A DNA stretch of 64,000 nt from Onishia taeanensis (GTDB lineage: Bacteria > Pseudomonadota > Gammaproteobacteria > Pseudomonadales > Halomonadaceae): the NCBI RefSeq assembly GCF_013349955.1, contig NZ_JABVXC010000001.1:1-64000 (forward strand), in the 5' to 3' direction. This document shows positions 22,596 to 32,422 of this stretch, piece by piece. The number at the start of each line of letters is the position of its first letter. The first letter of the stretch is position 1. The position numbers and the translations under genes are program-made. The notes under the pieces are model-generated. The model searched no databases. It had not been told where the DNA came from and saw only the letters and a program-made list of their open reading frames with translations.

Positions 22596-24566
22596 TCAGA
22601 GCCCGTCAAACAAATTTTTACCCCCTTTTTCAACCAGTGCAGCGAGCACTGTAGCGTCCCGTTCATAGACATCTGGGCGGAAAATCAAACGCCCATCAGC
22701 AGCGGGCTGAACGGTCGAATAGAACAGCAACACAGGCACCGGCACGCGCAGCCTGACGTTATGGGTGCCCGCCTGCTGGAGCGCATGGCTGAGCCTGGCA
22801 GCACCGTCAGGTTCGTCCGGTGTGACGCGATCATCCTCGAACAATAACTGCACCAGTTCCAGCACGCCCTCGACGCGAATGCAGCCCGAACTGAAGGAGC
22901 GCTGGGCACGCTCGAAAAGCGAACGCGATGGGGTGTCGTGCAGATATACCAGGTGGCGATTGGGAAAACGGATCACCACATCACCAAGGGGGTTCGACGG
23001 CCCGGCCCGCTGCTGGATCTTGATGGGCCCCGGCTGCCACCAGTCGACCTGCCAGGGGTCGAGTGGCCAGCCTTGACGATCCAGCACGCGCATGTCATGG
23101 CGCATCAGATAAAAGGGGTCGCGACGAACGGCAGGCAGTACGTCCTCACGCAGGATGGTTGGCGGCACGGTCCAGGTAGGATGGAAGGTCATGTGGGTAA
23201 TCGCCGAGCGCAGCGTCGGCGTGCGCCGATAAGGCCGCCCAACCACCACTCGAGACCGCCAGGTCGGCTGGCCCGGCCGCACGTAGCTCACCTCATAACC
23301 CGCGATATCGACCAGCACATAGCGCTCGGGCAAGGCATGAGAAAGCCAGCGCAGCCGCTCGAGATTGAGACGAATCTGATCGACGCGCTCGGCCACGCTG
23401 ACGCTCAGCGCCGCCCAGGTCCGCGGGCCGACCACCCCATCCACCTCCAGCAGGTGCTCATGCTGAAACCGCTCCACGGCAGCCACCAGCCGCGCATCAT
23501 AGACCTGATCGGCGCTAGAGCCCGATGCGAGGCCAGGCTCCGGGATAGCGACCTGAGTGCCCCCCAAATCCGCCGCCGTGGCCCTGGGCGTGAGATCCGG
23601 CATCAGCAGCTCAAGCTCCCCCAGCGCCGCCAGCCGGCGTCGCAGGGCGATCACCTCCAGCGCATGATCGCCGGGGCGCAGCACGCCGGAGAACGACGCC
23701 AGCGGTGCCCAGCCCCCGGCCGCCTGCAGCGTGCGATAGCGCGCCAGCCCCTGGCGCAACTGCCGGTAGGCCACCTGATGCGGACGTACCTGCTCAAGCG
23801 CTGCGGCAGGGTCCCCATTCGCGACCGCGCTGGCGATCGCCGCCCAATCCGGCGCGAAGTCCGGCAGCGGAATCTCCCACTGCGCATCGGTACGCACAGG
23901 ATCGACTTTACCCAGATACAGGTGCCTGAGCGCCAGCACCAGCCGCTGCGTGGCGGCGAGCTCGAATCGCCAACGGTCAACCTCGTTAGCGCTCTGCCCA
24001 TGAGAGGTCATAGCGAGAGATTGACGGTAGGCGGTCAGCAGCGCCGCCGTCGAATAATCCGCGATGACCAGGCCATCGGCGTCGAGTCCCTCCAGCGCCG
24101 ATGCCAGTGCTTCGACCCGCCCCTCATCCGCCCAGGCCTGTCGAAAGCCGAAGGCCTCGTAGAAGCTCAGCAGATCACTGCCGTGGCTAAGGGTCTGGCT
24201 AGCGGCACGCAGGTAAGTCTCGAAAGGCGTCGCAAGTGCTATGGGCGCCATTGAGGAACCGGACGCAACTTCCAGGGTGGGCGGTTCGTCCACCTCGACA
24301 GGCACCTCGGCAGGCGATTCACTGCCTGCCTCCTCGACGGTTGCGGCCTGGCCAGCTCGGGCCTCGGAGGGGATAGCTGCGAAGGGCAAAGTCTCTGAAA
24401 CCCTGGTGTGTAACAATACGGTCTCGGCGGGAATGGTCTCGGTGGAAACAGCCTCGGCCTGAGCCCAAATGCCAGAAGCGGCGCAGCTTAGCCCGAATAC
24501 CAGCAGGCACGCCCCCAGCACCCACTGGGGAAGCCGGCGGCCGGGTTTGTCAATGACGTTTCCCAT
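22596..24566 (-). CDS. L,D-transpeptidase, YcbB/LdtD-like
   Basis: Periplasmic enzyme of 656 residues that forms 3-3 cross-links in peptidoglycan. A signal peptide occupies about 1-36 (ends ASGIWAQA), followed by a 90-residue Ala/Glu-rich spacer and the helical scaffold domain typical of YcbB. Next come a peptidoglycan-binding repeat (AVERFQHEHLLEVDGVVGPRTW) and the YkuD catalytic domain with HDTPSRSLF and SFSSGCIRVEG containing the nucleophilic Cys. Start 24566 has GGGAG upstream and begins directly before the signal peptide. Nothing suggests an operon. Confidence 0.9.
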   Translation of the reverse strand: MGNVIDKPGRRLPQWVLGACLLVFGLSCAASGIWAQAEAVSTETIPAETVLLHTRVSETLPFAAIPSEARAGQAATVEEAGSESPAEVPVEVDEPPTLEVASGSSMAPIALATPFETYLRAASQTLSHGSDLLSFYEAFGFRQAWADEGRVEALASALEGLDADGLVIADYSTAALLTAYRQSLAMTSHGQSANEVDRWRFELAATQRLVLALRHLYLGKVDPVRTDAQWEIPLPDFAPDWAAIASAVANGDPAAALEQVRPHQVAYRQLRQGLARYRTLQAAGGWAPLASFSGVLRPGDHALEVIALRRRLAALGELELLMPDLTPRATAADLGGTQVAIPEPGLASGSSADQVYDARLVAAVERFQHEHLLEVDGVVGPRTWAALSVSVAERVDQIRLNLERLRWLSHALPERYVLVDIAGYEVSYVRPGQPTWRSRVVVGRPYRRTPTLRSAITHMTFHPTWTVPPTILREDVLPAVRRDPFYLMRHDMRVLDRQGWPLDPWQVDWWQPGPIKIQQRAGPSNPLGDVVIRFPNRHLVYLHDTPSRSLFERAQRSFSSGCIRVEGVLELVQLLFEDDRVTPDEPDGAARLSHALQQAGTHNVRLRVPVPVLLFYSTVQPAADGRLIFRPDVYERDATVLAALVEKGGKNLFDGL

Positions 24567-24830
24567 GGACCGCTCTCCCACCTTTTTGCTGGCTTTATTG
24601 CATGACGACATTCACCGCTTGTCGTCGCTGATATGACGACGGTGACCATGGGCGCTGCGATCACCCTGACAGGGCCTCGACCCGCCGACGCTTGTTCAGC
24701 GTTTGGCGATGACCTTCCCTGTTGTCATAATAGCCGCTGTCTACGTGGAGGCCCCATCACAGGGCCTTTTTCCTAATGTAAGGATTCATCACCCACCGGC
24801 TATGCCGCCTGTGGAAGGAGCCTTTTTGCC

Positions 24831-25796
24831 ATGCCGACGAGCCCGCCTCGCCAGCTCCATGGACGTCACCCGCTGTTTCCCTCCACCCCACGCTCTCCCC
24901 TTGGCTCTCTCCTGCGCGCTGCTCTGAGCCTGTTCAGATTGAGGCTTTCCGAACCGCTTCTGGCCGAACAGATTGTGAGCAAACGCGGCCTTGCGAAGCT
25001 GAGCCTTACGAAACAACGCCTGGCCAAGCTAGGCATTGCCACGCTGAGTCTTGCCACGCTGGGGCCGGTGACGCCTGCCCTGGCCCAGCCATTCTCTCAG
25101 CAGCCCTCGCAGTTACCTTCACAGCTACTTCCCCAGACGCTAGAGCAGTTGGCGCCAGAAGCCTCGCCCAAGGTGCTGGAGCTTGCGGCCCGAGCGCTCA
25201 ACTGCGCCGACCCCGACGCCAAGCGGCTGGCGGTCATCGATTTCTCGCGTTCGGCCAACGAGAAGCGCCTGTGGGTCTTCGACCTCCAACAGCGACGGCT
25301 GCTGTTCAAGGAGCTGGTGTCCCATGGCCAGGGAACTGGTCAGGAATATGCCCGTGCCTTCTCCAATACACCGGACAGCCATCAGTCGAGCCTGGGGCTC
25401 TTCCGCACCAAGCAGAGCTATACCGGCAGCAACGGCTACTCCCTGCGATTGGAAGGCTTGGAACCCGGTATCAACGACCGGGCCTATGAGCGGGCGATCG
25501 TCATGCACGGCGCCGATTACGTGAGCGAGGACTTCATCGCGGCCAATGGCCGCCTGGGACGCAGTTGGGGCTGCCCGGCGGTGCCAAGCAACGTGGCAAG
25601 ACCGCTGATCGACAGCCTTGAGGACAACCAGTACCTGTTCGCCTATTACCCGAACCAGCAGTGGCTCGACAACTCCGAGTTCCTGGCCTGCCAGTCCAGC
25701 CAGGGACAGAGAAGCGTGGCGCTCAGCAAGGCCGTGGATACCGGCGAGCGGACAGTGGTCATGCAGCACGATGGCGGCCAGGAGGGCGACAGCTAA
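24831..25796 (+). CDS. Murein L,D-transpeptidase catalytic-domain family protein (YkuD_2)
   Basis: A 321-residue exported protein. The C-terminal domain (about 120-290) contains VIDFSRSANEKRLWVFDL, the HGQGTG motif, MHGADYVSE and the active-site RSWGCPAVP with the catalytic Cys. It is therefore a second, distinct type of L,D-transpeptidase or carboxypeptidase. The N-terminal 85 residues are odd: a long basic start and then five 5-residue repeats (LAKLS, LTKQR, LAKLG, IATLS, LATLG) forming the hydrophobic core of the signal sequence before ALAQ. The start is supported by AAGGAG 11 bases upstream. The stop overlaps the next ATG (TAATG). Confidence 0.85.
   Translation: MPTSPPRQLHGRHPLFPSTPRSPLGSLLRAALSLFRLRLSEPLLAEQIVSKRGLAKLSLTKQRLAKLGIATLSLATLGPVTPALAQPFSQQPSQLPSQLLPQTLEQLAPEASPKVLELAARALNCADPDAKRLAVIDFSRSANEKRLWVFDLQQRRLLFKELVSHGQGTGQEYARAFSNTPDSHQSSLGLFRTKQSYTGSNGYSLRLEGLEPGINDRAYERAIVMHGADYVSEDFIAANGRLGRSWGCPAVPSNVARPLIDSLEDNQYLFAYYPNQQWLDNSEFLACQSSQGQRSVALSKAVDTGERTVVMQHDGGQEGDS
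24990..25064 (+). repeat. Five imperfect 15-bp tandem repeats in the signal-sequence region
   Basis: Five consecutive 15-bp units of the form CTTGCCAAGCTGAGC encode LAKLS-like pentads. They form most of the hydrophobic export signal of the L,D-transpeptidase-family protein. Confidence 0.75.
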
Positions 25797-26158
25797 TGGC
25801 CGCCCTGCTCTTCCACCTGCGAGACGTACCAGAAGAAGAGGCCCAAGAAGTGCGTGAGCTGCTCGCCGAGCATGATCTCGAGATCTACGAGACCGAAGCG
25901 GGCCGCTGGAAGCTCTCGGTACCGGCCCTGTGGCTGGTCGACGAATCGCGCCTCGAAGAGGCCCGCAGCCTGATCGACGCCTACCAGCAGTCACTCTATG
26001 AGCGAGTGCACCGCGAGTACGCCGAGGCTCACGACCGGGGCGAGACGCCTGGGGTGTGGGATCGACTGCGCCAGCACCCGGCGGCCGTGCTGGTCACCCT
26101 GATCGCGCTGGGCCTGCTGCTGGGCCTCAGCCTGCTGCCTTTCTTCCTGACCTTCTAG
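25796..26158 (+). CDS. DUF6164-family small membrane protein
   Basis: A 120-residue protein starting MAALLFHLRDVPEEEAQEVR. A soluble putative signal-transducing-like domain (1-70, with LEIYETEAGRW and ALWLVDESRLEEAR) is followed by a basic stretch and one C-terminal membrane helix (about 97-118, LVTLIALGLLLGLSLLPFF). It resembles proteins annotated DUF6164, of unknown function. It is translationally coupled to the upstream L,D-transpeptidase family gene (TAATG), which suggests a shared role at the envelope. GGAGGG precedes the start. Confidence 0.75.
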   Translation: MAALLFHLRDVPEEEAQEVRELLAEHDLEIYETEAGRWKLSVPALWLVDESRLEEARSLIDAYQQSLYERVHREYAEAHDRGETPGVWDRLRQHPAAVLVTLIALGLLLGLSLLPFFLTF

Positions 26159-27864
26159 GCCGTACGCACCCGACGGCGTTCAAGACCGGGGTGCTGCTCG
26201 GCGAGGATCCAGGCGGCGGCCTTCTCGGCGATCATCAGGGTCGGCGAGTTGGTATTGCCGCTGGTGATGGTTGGCATCACGCTGGCGTCTACCACTCTGA
26301 GCCCTTTCACGCCCCGCACCCGGAGATGAGGGTCGACCACCGCCATCGGATCATCCGCTGCGCCCATGCGGGCAGTGCCGACCGGATGGAAAATGGTGGT
26401 GCCGATCTCGCCGGCCAGCCGGGTCAGATCCTCATCGCTCTGGTACTCGACGCCCGGCTTTACCTCCTGCGGATGATACTTGGCGAAGGCCGGCTGGGCG
26501 GCGATCTTTCGTGTCACCCGCAATGAATCTGCCGCCACCTTGCGATCCTCGGGGGAACTGAGATAGTTGGGCGCGATGGCCGGTGCCTCGCGCGCATCAG
26601 GGCTCTTGATGCGCACCGTGCCACGGCTAGTCGGGTTCAGGTTGCAGACGCTCGCCGTGATCGCTGGAAAGTCATGCAGCGGCTGGCCGAAGGCCTCCAG
26701 GCTCAGTGGCTGGACGTGGTACTGGATATTGGGGTGCGGCTGATCCTTCGAGCTGCGGGTAAACGCACACAGCTGTGAAGGCGCCATGCTCATCGGCCCA
26801 GAACGCTTGAGCAGGTACTCAAGCCCGATACGAGCCTTGCCGAACAGCGAATTGGCCATGGTGTTGAGCGTCTTGCCTCCCTCGACCCGATACACCGCAC
26901 GAATCTGCAGATGATCCTGCAGGTTCTCACCGACGCCGGGCAGGTCCTTCACCACCGGCACGTCGTGCGCCTCGAGCAGCGCTCGCGGGCCCACTCCCGA
27001 TACCTGCAGCAGCTGAGGCGAGCCGATGGCACCGGCCGACAGAATCACCTCACGGCGGGCCGTCACCCTGAGCGGTTCGCCTCCGCGCAGCACCTCCACC
27101 CCCTGACAGAACGGCGCCTCTTGCTCTTCTGCCTCGCCGCCGGTCGCCTGATCGAAGGTCAGGCGCATCACCTGGGTGTCATGCCACAGGGTGAAATTAT
27201 CGCGCTGGGTGCAGGTGGGGCGCAGAAAGGCCTTGGCGGCGTTCCAGCGCCAGCCCTTGCGCTGATTGACGTCGAAATAATTGATGCCCTCGTTGTCGCC
27301 GCGATTGAAGTCGCTGGTCGCGGGGATCCCCGCCTCCTGAGCGGCCTTGGCGAAATCGTCGAGCACCTGCCACTTGAGTCGCTGGCGTTCGACCCGCCAC
27401 TCGCCGCCGTGACCGTGATACTGAGCGGCATCCCCGTCAATGTCCGCCGAGGCGTCTTCCCGCCGGTAGCTGTCCTCATGGCGCATGAAGGCCGGCAGGC
27501 AGTTATCCCAGCGCCAATCATCGTCGCCGGTGACCTCGGCCCAGTGGTCATAATCCCGGGCCTGGCCGCGCATGTAGAGCATGCCATTGATGCTCGAGCA
27601 ACCCCCCAGGGTCTTGCCCCGGGGGTACAGCAACTGGCGGCCATTCAGGCCCTCGGTCGGCTCGGTGCGAAAACGCCAGTCGGTGCGCGGATTGTCGATG
27701 CAGTACAGATAGCCGATGGGGATGTGGATCCAGTGGTAGGTGTCCTTGCCTCCCGCCTCGATCAACAGCACCCGGTTACTCGAGTCGGCGCTCAGTCGGT
27801 TGGCGAGCAGACAGCCCGCCGTGCCGGCTCCAATGATGATGTAGTCAAACTCATGAGCTGACAT
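26155..27864 (-). CDS. GMC-family FAD oxidoreductase (choline/alcohol dehydrogenase-like)
   Basis: Flavoprotein of 569 residues. The N-terminal FAD motif YIIIGAGTAGCLLANRL, the GMC signature YPRGKTLGGCSSINGM, the second signature GAIGSPQLLQVSGVG, and the C-terminal HPVGTARMG plus NTNSPTLMIAEKAA, which supplies the catalytic His/Asn, are all present. It resembles BetA but the usual Halomonas bet cluster (betI, betB, transporter) is absent, so an alcohol other than choline is possible. It is 7 bp behind mmsA and probably feeds it with an aldehyde. Confidence 0.88.
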   Translation of the reverse strand: MSAHEFDYIIIGAGTAGCLLANRLSADSSNRVLLIEAGGKDTYHWIHIPIGYLYCIDNPRTDWRFRTEPTEGLNGRQLLYPRGKTLGGCSSINGMLYMRGQARDYDHWAEVTGDDDWRWDNCLPAFMRHEDSYRREDASADIDGDAAQYHGHGGEWRVERQRLKWQVLDDFAKAAQEAGIPATSDFNRGDNEGINYFDVNQRKGWRWNAAKAFLRPTCTQRDNFTLWHDTQVMRLTFDQATGGEAEEQEAPFCQGVEVLRGGEPLRVTARREVILSAGAIGSPQLLQVSGVGPRALLEAHDVPVVKDLPGVGENLQDHLQIRAVYRVEGGKTLNTMANSLFGKARIGLEYLLKRSGPMSMAPSQLCAFTRSSKDQPHPNIQYHVQPLSLEAFGQPLHDFPAITASVCNLNPTSRGTVRIKSPDAREAPAIAPNYLSSPEDRKVAADSLRVTRKIAAQPAFAKYHPQEVKPGVEYQSDEDLTRLAGEIGTTIFHPVGTARMGAADDPMAVVDPHLRVRGVKGLRVVDASVMPTITSGNTNSPTLMIAEKAAAWILAEQHPGLERRRVRTA

Positions 27865-27871
27865 GGCGACC

Positions 27872-29383
27872 TCACTTGGCGGTAGGCATCACGAATTCGG
27901 CGCCGCCAGCGATGGAATCCGACCAGCGCTGCATGATCGACTTCTGCTTGGTGTAGAAGCGCACGCCTTCCTCGCCGTAGGCATGGGTATCGCCGAACAG
28001 CGAGCGCTTCCAGCCACCGAAACCGTGCCAGGCCATCGGCACCGGAATCGGCACATTGATGCCAACCATGCCAACCTGAATACGGCGGCCAAATTCCCGG
28101 GCCACACTGCCGCTTTCGGTGAAGCAGCTGACGCCATTGCCGAACTCATGATCGTTGATCAGTTGGATCGCCGAGACCACATCCGGCACTCGCACGCAGA
28201 CCAGTACCGGGCCGAAGATCTCTTCGCGATAGATGGTCATCTCGGGGCTGACGTGATCGAACAGCGAGCCGCCCATCCAGAAACCGTCGGCACACCCCGC
28301 GCCTGTCGTGCCGCTATCGAAGTCGCGACCGTCCACCACCAGCTTGGCGCCCTCCCTCACCCCCTGCTCGATATAACCCGTAATGCGCTGGTGAGCCGCG
28401 GCGCTGACGATGGGCCCCATCTCGGCCTTGCCGTCGAGGCCGTTGCTGACCCGCAGCGCCCGGGCTCGCTCGGCCAGCCGCGGCACCAGTTCATCGCCCA
28501 CGTCGCCGACCAGCACCGCCACGCTGATCGCCATGCAGCGCTCGCCGGCAGAGCCATAAGCCGCGCCGATCAGTGCGTCCACGGCCTTGTCCAGGTTGGC
28601 ATCGGGCATCACCACCATGTGGTTCTTGGCCCCGCCCAGCGCCTGAACACGCTTGCCGAAGTGCGCACCGGTTTCATAGATGTAGTTGGCGATCGGGGTC
28701 GAGCCGACGAAGCTCAAGGCCTTCACCTCCGGATGCTCGAGCAGGGCATCGACCGCTTCCTTGTCGCCCTGCACCACGTTGAAGACACCATCGGGCAGCC
28801 CGGCCTGCTCGAGCAGGTCGGCGATCATCAGCGACGCGCTGGGGTCTGTGGGGCTCGGCTTCAGGATGAAGGTGTTGCCGGTGGCGATGGCCAGCGGGAA
28901 CATCCACATCGGTACCATCACCGGGAAATTGAATGGCGTAATACCGGCGACCACGCCCAGCGGCTGACGCACGGTCCAGTTATCGATGCCGGTGCTGACC
29001 TGCTCGGTGAAATCGCCCTTGAGCAGCTGCGGCACACCGCAGGCAAATTCGACGATATCGATGCCGCGGGCCACTTCGCCCTGAGCATCGTCGAACACCT
29101 TGCCGTGCTCCAGGGTGATGGCACGCGCCAGGTCATCCTTGTGGGCATTGAGCAGTTCTAGGAAGCGGAACAGCACCCGGGCGCGGCGAATCGGCGGCGT
29201 GTCGGCCCAGGCCGGGAAGGCCTTGCTCGCCGCGTCCACGGCACGATCGACGTCGCTGCGCTGGGCCAGCAGCACCCGCCCCGTCACCTGCCCGGTGGCG
29301 GGATTGGTCACGTCCTGGTGCCGAGAGGAATCGCCGCTGCTGATATGGCCATTGATATAATGTTCGATGCGCTGGGTGCTCAT
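27872..29383 (-). CDS. mmsA: CoA-acylating methylmalonate-semialdehyde dehydrogenase
   Basis: NAD-dependent aldehyde dehydrogenase of 503 residues that converts methylmalonate or malonate semialdehyde plus CoA to propionyl- or acetyl-CoA. Family markers are the [19 protein letters not shown] segment, [15 protein letters not shown], and the catalytic Cys in [11 protein letters not shown] with no general-base Glu at the usual ALDH position, which is characteristic of MmsA. The role would be valine, beta-alanine or inositol breakdown. The partner GMC oxidoreductase suggests a hydroxyacid or alcohol precursor. A LysR regulator is divergent. Confidence 0.92.
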   Translation of the reverse strand: MSTQRIEHYINGHISSGDSSRHQDVTNPATGQVTGRVLLAQRSDVDRAVDAASKAFPAWADTPPIRRARVLFRFLELLNAHKDDLARAITLEHGKVFDDAQGEVARGIDIVEFACGVPQLLKGDFTEQVSTGIDNWTVRQPLGVVAGITPFNFPVMVPMWMFPLAIATGNTFILKPSPTDPSASLMIADLLEQAGLPDGVFNVVQGDKEAVDALLEHPEVKALSFVGSTPIANYIYETGAHFGKRVQALGGAKNHMVVMPDANLDKAVDALIGAAYGSAGERCMAISVAVLVGDVGDELVPRLAERARALRVSNGLDGKAEMGPIVSAAAHQRITGYIEQGVREGAKLVVDGRDFDSGTTGAGCADGFWMGGSLFDHVSPEMTIYREEIFGPVLVCVRVPDVVSAIQLINDHEFGNGVSCFTESGSVAREFGRRIQVGMVGINVPIPVPMAWHGFGGWKRSLFGDTHAYGEEGVRFYTKQKSIMQRWSDSIAGGAEFVMPTAK

Positions 29384-29496
29384 GTCGGCCTCTTGTTTTG
29401 TTGCACTGCAGTGTCATATTGGCCGGAAAGCCCCGTGCCAGAGCCTCAAACCTAGCGCACCGGAGCGGAGAATCAATTGAGAAAGGCAAAAGCCAG

Positions 29497-29515
29497 ATAT
29501 AATATTTCCTTATAT
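29497..29515. promoter_or_regulatory. Possible LysR operator between mmsA and its regulator
   Basis: ATATAA-TATTTCC-TTATAT is a perfect 6-bp inverted repeat with a 7-bp spacer, lying in an AT-rich part of the 200-bp divergent region. It fits the size of a LysR box but has not been tied to this regulator. Confidence 0.45.
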
Positions 29516-29583
29516 TCCCGCACCTACTCGATGATAGGCTCGAGGCCCAAGACCAAGGTCTAAAAGCTAAGGAGACAGACCCG

Positions 29584-30489
29584 ATGCGCGATATAAAGGC
29601 GCTGCGTGCCTTCGTGGCCGTGGCCCACCAAGGCAGCGTGTCACGAGCCGCCGAGGCGCTGCATCTCACCCAACCGGCCGTCAGTCTCAAGATCAAACAG
29701 CTTCAGGCAGCGTTGGGCCTCACCCTCTTCCATCGCCAAGCCCAGGGTCTGGCGCTCAGCGCTGATGGCCATGCCCTGCTGCCGGCCGCCGAGGCCGCAC
29801 TGGCCTCACTTCAGGCCTTCGACCTCAGCGCCCAATCGATGCATGACACCCTGCGCGGGCGCCTGCGCATCGGCACCATCGTCGATCCGGAGTTCATTCG
29901 TCTGGGCGCCTTGATGCATCAGTTGATGCAGCGTGCTCCGCAGGTCGATACCGAATTGCATCACGGCATGAGCGGCAGCACCCTCGAGCGCCTGTTCCGC
30001 CGCGAGCTAGACGTCGGTTTCTTCCTCGGCCCGCCCGGCCAACCGCCGCCCAGCGAAGACGGCGCGCCGGTGGTTGAACTTCTCGAGCTGACCCACTTCG
30101 ACTATCACCTCATCGCACCGGCCGGCTGGTCCTCGCGGTTGACCCGTACCGACTGGCCGAGCCTCGCCGCCCTGCCTTGGATCGTCACCCCACCGGTCTC
30201 GGTGCATCACCGCCTGCTGAACGAGCGACTCGCGCCGCTAGGCCTCACGCCGCATCGTGTCGCCCAGGTCGATCAAGAGGCCTGCATGCTCGATCTGGTG
30301 CGCGCCGGCGTCGGCTTGGCTCTGGCGCGGGATACTCTGGCCTTGCAGGAGCGCCAGGAACGCGGCCTGGTGATCGCCGATGGGGTGCGCCTGCCCTGTG
30401 CGCTGAGCTTCGCCTGGCTCAAGGAACGACGCGACGAGCCGGTCATCGCTGCTGTGCGCGGCGCGCTGGCCGACATCTGGTCATGCTAG
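29584..30489 (+). CDS. LysR-family transcriptional regulator
   Basis: A 301-residue regulator. The helix-turn-helix GSVSRAAEALHLTQPAVSLK spans residues 17-36 and the effector domain (about 90-298) starts with LRGRLRIGTIVDPEF. AAGGAG precedes the start. It is divergent from mmsA and the GMC oxidoreductase and most likely activates them in response to a pathway intermediate. It belongs to the CysL/CbbR-like branch by its start, but the inducer cannot be inferred. Confidence 0.88.
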   Translation: MRDIKALRAFVAVAHQGSVSRAAEALHLTQPAVSLKIKQLQAALGLTLFHRQAQGLALSADGHALLPAAEAALASLQAFDLSAQSMHDTLRGRLRIGTIVDPEFIRLGALMHQLMQRAPQVDTELHHGMSGSTLERLFRRELDVGFFLGPPGQPPPSEDGAPVVELLELTHFDYHLIAPAGWSSRLTRTDWPSLAALPWIVTPPVSVHHRLLNERLAPLGLTPHRVAQVDQEACMLDLVRAGVGLALARDTLALQERQERGLVIADGVRLPCALSFAWLKERRDEPVIAAVRGALADIWSC

Positions 30490-30641
30490 TCGGTCGAGGC
30501 ACCGACGATGCTGCCCTCGAGAGCCACAGCATTGACAGCGCTCAGGCCGCCGCGTGCAATAAAAAGTGCTCACCCGCCGAACAACGTCCAGTAATGTCGA
30601 TCACTAAGTATTGTCCTCCGACCATCGCCGACTAGCATAAT

Positions 30642-30677
30642 CACGCACATTGCCACGCACATTGCCACGAGCATTGC
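30642..30677. repeat. Three 12-bp tandem repeats
   Basis: Units CACGCACATTGC, CACGCACATTGC and CACGAGCATTGC are adjacent in the 216-bp gap before the GltB-like gene, about 30 bases upstream of its start codon. Confidence 0.75.
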
Positions 30678-30705
30678 CACCCAACACCGCCCAGGAGCTC
30701 ACCGC

Positions 30706-32364
30706 ATGCCCTCACTCCCCGCTCGCCTGACCGAATGGCGCAGTTTATCCCGCTACTCCGCCTACGGCGCCAGCTTCATCGGTCTGATCACGAGCCTCGG
30801 ACTGATGACCATCAGTCCGGTATGGGGCCTGGCGGCGCTTGGCTTCGCCGCCCTGGCGGCGCTGGGCACCTTTGATCTGTGCCAGCGCCGGCGTACCGTG
30901 AGCCGCAACTATCCGATCCTTGCCCACTTGCGCTATGGCCTCGAGTCGATCGGACCGGAGATTCGCCAGTACTTCATCCAGGCGGATACCGAGCCGCGCC
31001 CCTTCTCCCGGGAGCAGCGCGAAGCGGTCTACCAACGCGCCAAGAACAGCATGGACAAGAAACCCTTCGGCTCGCTGCACGACATGTATGCGCCAGGCTA
31101 TGAATGGGTCAATCCGTCGCTGGCCCCCGCACCGATCAACGGCCATGACTTTCGGGTGACGATCGGCGCCGGTCGCGCCAAGCCCTATTCCGCCAGCGTG
31201 TTCAATATCTCGGCGATGAGCTTCGGCTCGCTCTCCGGCAACGCCATCGAGTCCTTGAACCGGGGCGCCGCTCAAGGGGGCTTCTACCACGATACCGGCG
31301 AAGGGGCGATTTCGCCCTACCATCTTCAGGGCGGCGATCTGGTATGGGAAATCGGCTCGGGCTACTTCGGTTGCCGCACCCTGGATGGGCACTTCGACGA
31401 GGAGCGTTTCATCGCGGGGGCATGCCGGCCCGAGGTGAAGATGATCGAGATCAAGCTCAGCCAGGGCGCCAAGCCCGGCCACGGCGGCATTCTGCCCGGC
31501 GCCAAGGTCACCGCCGAGATCGCCTCGACCCGGGGCGTGCCGCTGGGCGAGGACGTGGTTTCACCCTCCGCCCACTCCGCCTTCACCACACCCCGCGAGC
31601 TGATCGCCTTCATCATCCGCCTGCGTGAACTCTCCGGCGGCAAGCCGGTCGGCATCAAGCTCGCCATCGGCCATCCCTGGGAATGGTTCGGCCTGGTCAA
31701 GGCGATGCTCGCCACCGGCGAGCATCCGGACTTCATCGTCGTCGACGGCGGCGAGGGCGGCACCGGGGCGGCACCGCTGGAATTCATCAACCGGTTGGGC
31801 ATGCCGCTCACCGAGGCGCTACTGTTGGTGCACAACACCCTGGTCGGCGCCAACCTGCGTGACTCGGTCAAGATCGGCGCCGCCGGCAAGCTGATCTCCG
31901 CCTTCGATATCGCCCGCACCATCGCCCTGGGCGCCGACTGGTGCAACGCCGCCCGCGGCTACATGTTCGCGCTGGGCTGCATTCAGGCCCGGGCCTGCCA
32001 TACCGACCGCTGCCCCAGCGGCGTGGCCACCCAGGACCCGCGACGCAGTGCCCACCTGGACGTGGCCGACAAGAGCGCCCGTGTCCAGCACTTCCATGAC
32101 AACACCATGAAGGCCATGGCCGAAATGCTGGCCGCCGCCGGCCTGGCCTCGCCCGACGAGCTCGGCCCCGAGCACATCCTGCGCCGGGTCTCCGACCACG
32201 AGATCCGCGCCTTCGACCAACTGTTCAACTATTTGCCGCCGGGGGCGCTGCTCAACGGCCCGCCCGAGCATCAGGTATTCAACACCTACTGGACACACGC
32301 CAGCGCCGAGACCTTTCACCCGCCGGCCGCCGAGGCGGCGAAGCGCACAAGCAAGCTGTTCTAG
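30706..32364 (+). CDS. FMN-binding glutamate synthase family protein (GltB-domain, stand-alone)
   Basis: A 552-residue protein with two N-terminal membrane helices (about 18-65), then the FMN-binding beta/alpha barrel of glutamate synthase. Markers are FNISAMSFGSLSGNAI, KPGHGGILPGAKVT, the FIVVDGGEGGTGAAP loop and the [3Fe-4S]-type cysteines in GCIQARACHTDRCPSGVATQ. No amidotransferase domain and no GltD partner is present, so it probably acts on ammonia-independent redox chemistry. The physiological substrate of this family is unknown. CAGGAG precedes the start. Confidence 0.85.
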   Translation: MPSLPARLTEWRSLSRYSAYGASFIGLITSLGLMTISPVWGLAALGFAALAALGTFDLCQRRRTVSRNYPILAHLRYGLESIGPEIRQYFIQADTEPRPFSREQREAVYQRAKNSMDKKPFGSLHDMYAPGYEWVNPSLAPAPINGHDFRVTIGAGRAKPYSASVFNISAMSFGSLSGNAIESLNRGAAQGGFYHDTGEGAISPYHLQGGDLVWEIGSGYFGCRTLDGHFDEERFIAGACRPEVKMIEIKLSQGAKPGHGGILPGAKVTAEIASTRGVPLGEDVVSPSAHSAFTTPRELIAFIIRLRELSGGKPVGIKLAIGHPWEWFGLVKAMLATGEHPDFIVVDGGEGGTGAAPLEFINRLGMPLTEALLLVHNTLVGANLRDSVKIGAAGKLISAFDIARTIALGADWCNAARGYMFALGCIQARACHTDRCPSGVATQDPRRSAHLDVADKSARVQHFHDNTMKAMAEMLAAAGLASPDELGPEHILRRVSDHEIRAFDQLFNYLPPGALLNGPPEHQVFNTYWTHASAETFHPPAAEAAKRTSKLF

Positions 32365-32422
32365 CAAGCGCCCAAGGGGAGACGCCGCCCCGGCCATTGG
32401 CGCGGCGAATCCGCCGCGTCGC

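Noticed and set aside
22938..24254. A 438-codon open frame opposite the YcbB-like gene
   Set aside because: Antisense shadow of the L,D-transpeptidase, whose domains are all on the other strand.
26155..27864. Naming the GMC oxidoreductase BetA
   Set aside because: The family fits, but betB, betI and a choline transporter are missing, and the neighbour is mmsA. A general name is safer.
27863..29161. A 432-codon open frame opposite mmsA
   Set aside because: Antisense shadow of a clear dehydrogenase.
30490..30705. Possible gene between the LysR regulator and the GltB-like gene
   Set aside because: Only a shadow extension of the regulator frame is open there; the gap holds repeats and no supported start.
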